Both the position numbers and the translations under genes were made by a program. Below the pieces are notes generated by a model. The model made no database searches. It saw only the letters and a program-made list of their open reading frames with translations, and was not told the DNA's origin. A stretch of 9,712 nucleotides of DNA from Thiotrichales bacterium (GTDB taxonomy: Bacteria > Pseudomonadota > Gammaproteobacteria > J044), in NCBI GenBank assembly GCA_024762895.1, contig JANTGN010000090.1:1-9712 (forward strand), given 5' to 3'. This document shows positions 7,377 to 9,712 of the stretch, in pieces (positions within the stretch are counted from its first letter, which is position 1; every line of letters starts with the position of its first letter).

Positions 7377-7383
7377 GGGAGAG
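7377..7383 (+). promoter_or_regulatory. Ribosome-binding site selecting the ATG at 7392
   Basis: GGGAGAG lies eight bases before the ATG at 7392. The GTG at 7383 overlaps this site and so is unlikely to be the start. Confidence 0.6.
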
Positions 7384-7391
7384 TGATAATA

Positions 7392-9107
7392 ATGAATGCT
7401 GCCATGCGATTAATCATGCTTATTCTGGGCCTTCTCATGTTTGCCCATACGCCCGTTTATGCCCAGAACGCCAAGTTTGATCACTTCACCACGGGCTATG
7501 TCCTGACGGGTGCGCATAAGATCGTCGAGTGTTCAAAATGCCACAGTCAGGGACTATTTAAGGGTACGCCTCGTTATTGTTTTGGCTGTCATAACAGTAC
7601 CGTGGCGATTGGTAAGTCGGCCAATCATATACAAAGCAGCATCGCCTGTGATGACTGCCATACAACGGTATCCATGCTCCCCGCTCGTTTCGATCATCGT
7701 GGTGTCATGGGTAGCTGCCAGACCTGCCACAATGATGTGACGGCCGAGGGTAAGGGGGCACGTCATATTAATACTCTGAATAACTGCGAGTCCTGTCATA
7801 ACACGGTGATGTTTGACCGAGTGCCTCGAGTCGATCATGGTTCCGTCGTGGGACCCTGTAGTGCCTGCCACAATGGATCCACGGCGCGGGGTAAGCATGG
7901 TGGACATATTGCCACCTCGGGGCAATGTGATAGTTGCCATACCACCCACTCCTGGAAGACCGCGACCTTTGATCATACGGGCGTATCCGGTACCTGTAGC
8001 AGTTGCCATAACGGAACTCAGGCCAGGGGTAAGTCAGGAAATCATATACAGACCACTGCCCAGTGTGACAGTTGTCATACGACGCGTGCCTGGGTGCCCG
8101 CCACATTTAATCATGACAATGTCACCGGCTCCTGTTCTAACTGCCATAATGGAACACAGGCGACGGGCAAGACCTCCGATCACGTGCAGACCACGGCCCA
8201 ATGTGATACCTGTCATTCCACCCGCGCATGGCTACCGGCCAACTTCAACCATGACAACGTCTCGGGTACCTGTTCTAACTGCCATAATGGAACACAGGCG
8301 ACGGGCAAGACCTCCGATCATGTGCAGACCACGGCCCAATGTGATACCTGTCATTCGACCAATGCCTGGTTGCCCGCCAACTTCAACCATACCAATGTCT
8401 CGGGTACCTGTTCGACCTGTCACAACGGGGTACAGGCCACCGGCAAGTCATCGAATCATATCCTGACCACGGCACAATGTGATTCCTGCCACTCAACCAA
8501 TGCCTGGTTACCGGCCAACTTTAATCACGCCAATGTAACGGGTGCCTGTGAAAGTTGTCATAACGGGGTTCAGGCCACGGGTAAGACGATCGATCACATC
8601 AGTACGACGGGACCCTGTGAGGCCTGCCATACCACTAATAGCTGGAGCCCGGTAACCCGTGTTGATCATGCCTATGTCACCGGTTCATGCAGTTCCTGCC
8701 ATGATGGTAACCAGGCGACGGGTAAGCCAGGTGGGCACTTTGTGACGACCCAGCAATGTGATAGCTGCCATACCACCAATGCCTGGACACCTGTGCTGAC
8801 GTACCGACATATATCGCCTAACTACCCCGGGCAGCATCTGTCATCCGTGACCTGTAATTCCTGTCACACCAGTAACAGTGAAACGATCATCTGGCCCTTT
8901 GCGGGTTATCAGCCGGATTGCGCCGGCTGTCATGCCAATGACTATGATGCCGGTGCACACAAGAAAGTGGACACGCCAAGAACGCTTTACACCGTAAGCG
9001 AACTGCGGGATTGCTCGGGTGCCTGTCACGAATATACCGACAGCTCATTGACCACCATACGAGAACGACGTACCGGTGAACATCGCACTAACAGAGGAGA
9101 TTGGTAA
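7392..9107 (+). CDS. 22-heme cytochrome c with tandem 46-residue diheme repeats
   Basis: This 571-aa exported cytochrome (start at ATG 7392, chosen for the GGGAGAG upstream) has a signal peptide ending at VYA near residue 24. It has 21 CXXCH motifs plus one CX3CH (C541-SGA-C545-H546). After a three-haem N-terminal unit resembling those of the upstream cytochrome, eight tandem 46-47-residue units follow (residues 100-470). Their pattern is F/V-D/N-H...G.C..CHNG..A.GK...H...QC..CH.T.AW.P, with two haems and two spare histidines each. A C-terminal three-haem segment ends with the CX3CH site and an Arg-rich tail. I count about 24 non-motif histidines in the mature protein for 22 haems, so nearly all can be bis-His. 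The haem density suggests an electron wire or store. The stop codon abuts the ATG of the next gene. The partner and cellular location beyond export are unknown. Confidence 0.92.
   Translation: MNAAMRLIMLILGLLMFAHTPVYAQNAKFDHFTTGYVLTGAHKIVECSKCHSQGLFKGTPRYCFGCHNSTVAIGKSANHIQSSIACDDCHTTVSMLPARFDHRGVMGSCQTCHNDVTAEGKGARHINTLNNCESCHNTVMFDRVPRVDHGSVVGPCSACHNGSTARGKHGGHIATSGQCDSCHTTHSWKTATFDHTGVSGTCSSCHNGTQARGKSGNHIQTTAQCDSCHTTRAWVPATFNHDNVTGSCSNCHNGTQATGKTSDHVQTTAQCDTCHSTRAWLPANFNHDNVSGTCSNCHNGTQATGKTSDHVQTTAQCDTCHSTNAWLPANFNHTNVSGTCSTCHNGVQATGKSSNHILTTAQCDSCHSTNAWLPANFNHANVTGACESCHNGVQATGKTIDHISTTGPCEACHTTNSWSPVTRVDHAYVTGSCSSCHDGNQATGKPGGHFVTTQQCDSCHTTNAWTPVLTYRHISPNYPGQHLSSVTCNSCHTSNSETIIWPFAGYQPDCAGCHANDYDAGAHKKVDTPRTLYTVSELRDCSGACHEYTDSSLTTIRERRTGEHRTNRGDW
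8131..8218 (+). repeat. Near-identical 88-bp direct repeat, copy 1
   Basis: This 88-base block recurs 138 bases downstream (8269-8356) with a single difference (C at 8183, T at 8321). The silent positions are also conserved, which points to recent duplication or gene conversion within the haem-repeat array. Confidence 0.85.
8269..8356 (+). repeat. Near-identical 88-bp direct repeat, copy 2
   Basis: This is the second copy of the block at 8131-8218, one repeat unit (138 bp) downstream and in the same reading frame. Recombination between the copies would remove or add exactly 46 residues and two haems without a frameshift. Confidence 0.85.
9012..9029 (+). other. CX3CH variant haem-attachment site
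   Basis: The codons read Cys-Ser-Gly-Ala-Cys-His, one residue longer than the standard CXXCH. It takes the place of the third haem site in the C-terminal triheme-like unit of the 22-heme cytochrome, so it is probably a real haem site with unusual geometry rather than chance cysteines. Confidence 0.65.
9093..9100 (+). promoter_or_regulatory. Strong ribosome-binding site for the terminal small gene
   Basis: AGAGGAGA lies seven bases before the ATG at 9108, within the last codons of the 22-heme cytochrome gene. It is the best Shine-Dalgarno in the operon and indicates tight co-translation of the downstream gene. Confidence 0.7.
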
Positions 9108-9590
9108 ATGTTGCAACTCATCAAGGGCCGCGGTGTACATAACCGTATCCTGTACCTGCTTGTTGCCGTTAGCATGGCACTGGCTACGATGTCTGTGCAG
9201 GCGCAGCCTGCAGGAAATCGGGCCGTCGAAGATACGGAAGTCGAATCCTTGAATGGATGTTCCAGGGTCACAGTCAGTTTCGTATTCCCGGTGCAGTTTT
9301 TATCATATTTTCCTGAAAGCAGCGGCAATGAACTACGGGTTCAGTTCAGGCCGCTGGCAACGGGTTCAAGCAATGCCCTGGCTGCAATTTCGAATGAACG
9401 TATTCGATTACTGGATGATATAGGTGTCGATCTGACCCGATTTGAGTATGTCGGAGATCGGCCCGGAACCGACCCCTATTTATGGCTTATTTCATCGGAG
9501 CCCTTTTATTTCAGGGCACAGCAGGGTGAGGATTTCAGAAGCCTGGTGATCTATCTGTCCCCCGATCCCCTGACTGACTGTGGTATCTGA
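9108..9590 (+). CDS. Small exported protein of unknown function, cytochrome-operon partner
   Basis: This 160-aa protein starts on the ATG directly after the stop of the 22-heme cytochrome gene, preceded by AGAGGAGA. A signal peptide (about 1-32, cleavage after VQA) precedes a mature domain of about 128 residues. The mature part alternates beta-like stretches (VTVSFVFPVQFLSYFP, ELRVQFRPL, YLWLISSEPFYF, SLVIYLSP). This vaguely recalls AMIN or secretin-type periplasmic beta domains, but the resemblance is by eye and weak. It has no haem motif and just two mature cysteines, C51 at the domain start and C158 three residues from the C-terminus, which could form a disulfide closing the domain. Its position suggests an accessory, chaperone or outer-surface docking role for the multiheme proteins; I do not recognise the family. 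Confidence 0.75.
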   Translation: MLQLIKGRGVHNRILYLLVAVSMALATMSVQAQPAGNRAVEDTEVESLNGCSRVTVSFVFPVQFLSYFPESSGNELRVQFRPLATGSSNALAAISNERIRLLDDIGVDLTRFEYVGDRPGTDPYLWLISSEPFYFRAQQGEDFRSLVIYLSPDPLTDCGI

Positions 9591-9712
9591 AATCCATGGG
9601 TACCAGGTTTAAAAGGATGGGTAGAAGCCTGAACCACAAGACCTGACAACACTCGCACTCTGATCTGAATTTTTTAAATGGCATCTTGACGGCATTATGC
9701 GCACTAGAATTT
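9591..9712. other. Non-coding right edge
   Basis: No gene is seen in these 122 bases. There is no convincing intrinsic terminator after the operon; a T-run at about 9670-9675 is not preceded by a stable hairpin. The operon may therefore continue beyond the window. Confidence 0.4.

Larger units (their letters stand above)
7689..8801 (+). repeat. Eight tandem 46-47-residue diheme units (138-141 bp)
   Basis: The units start at F/V-D/N-H motifs beginning at 7689; unit eight starts at 8661. Central units (four to six) are the most alike; protein units four and five differ at only three of 46 positions. This gradient, with the most similar copies in the middle, is what unequal crossing-over or slippage would leave. 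Confidence 0.85.

Noticed and set aside
7554..8466. Open frames antisense to or in another frame of the haem-repeat array
   Set aside because: Their repeats merely mirror the diheme coding repeat; they have no start signals or recognisable domains.
7689..8801. Regularly spaced repeats suggesting a CRISPR array
   Set aside because: The 138-bp units are coding, in frame, and carry CXXCH motifs; there are no short repeats with unique spacers.
9679..9694. A sigma-54-like TGGCAT-N5-CGGCA sequence
   Set aside because: The GG and GC pairs fit the -24/-12 spacing, but the TT before GC is missing and no downstream gene is visible in the window to support it.

Overview
The window looks like chromosomal DNA from a Gram-negative, respiratory bacterium, most likely a gammaproteobacterium. 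The reasons are Sec-type signal peptides on several products, a GlyGly-CTERM-like sorting tail on a LamG/TSP3 surface protein, two very large periplasmic or secreted c-type cytochromes, and moderate GC content. The lineage is inferred from gene content. There is no rRNA, tRNA, transposase, CRISPR array or phage gene.

Layout. (1) 1-1210, plus strand: the 3' part of a secreted LamG/thrombospondin-type-3 protein with a C-terminal anchor, followed by a weak terminator-like hairpin. (2) 1316-4661, minus strand: a two-gene operon. It encodes a membrane-anchored 2[Fe-S]/FAD/NAD(P) oxidoreductase and, 28 bp downstream, an exported Sel1 + ankyrin-repeat protein. (3) 4662-4861: a divergent control region with a perfect 20-bp palindrome that sits exactly inside a candidate promoter. 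(4) 4862-9590, plus strand: a tight four-gene operon encoding a five-helix diheme cytochrome b-like membrane protein, a 21-heme cytochrome c, a 22-heme cytochrome c, and a small exported protein of unknown function. (5) 9591-9712: no gene seen.

How the parts could work together (inference). The flavoprotein's positively charged RKKR after its membrane helix puts its FAD/Fe-S part in the cytoplasm. The cytochrome b-like protein has two pairs of histidines, each pair 14 residues apart in one helix, as in diheme quinol oxidoreductases. The two multiheme proteins carry 43 haem-binding motifs in total, almost all apparently bis-histidine ligated, and could form a long electron wire. The locus therefore reads as a route from cytoplasmic NAD(P)H or ferredoxin and/or the quinone pool, across the inner membrane, to a periplasmic or extracellular haem chain. 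No outer-membrane porin or terminal enzyme is visible here, so neither direction nor final partner can be fixed.

The most interesting details are: the shared architecture of the two megacytochromes, including mixed-type end units in the second; its near-identical internal DNA repeats; an unusual CX3CH haem site; a His-for-Cys change in one Fe-S motif; a circularly permuted flavoprotein fold; the palindromic operator; and a G8 tract whose slippage would remove the surface protein's membrane anchor.
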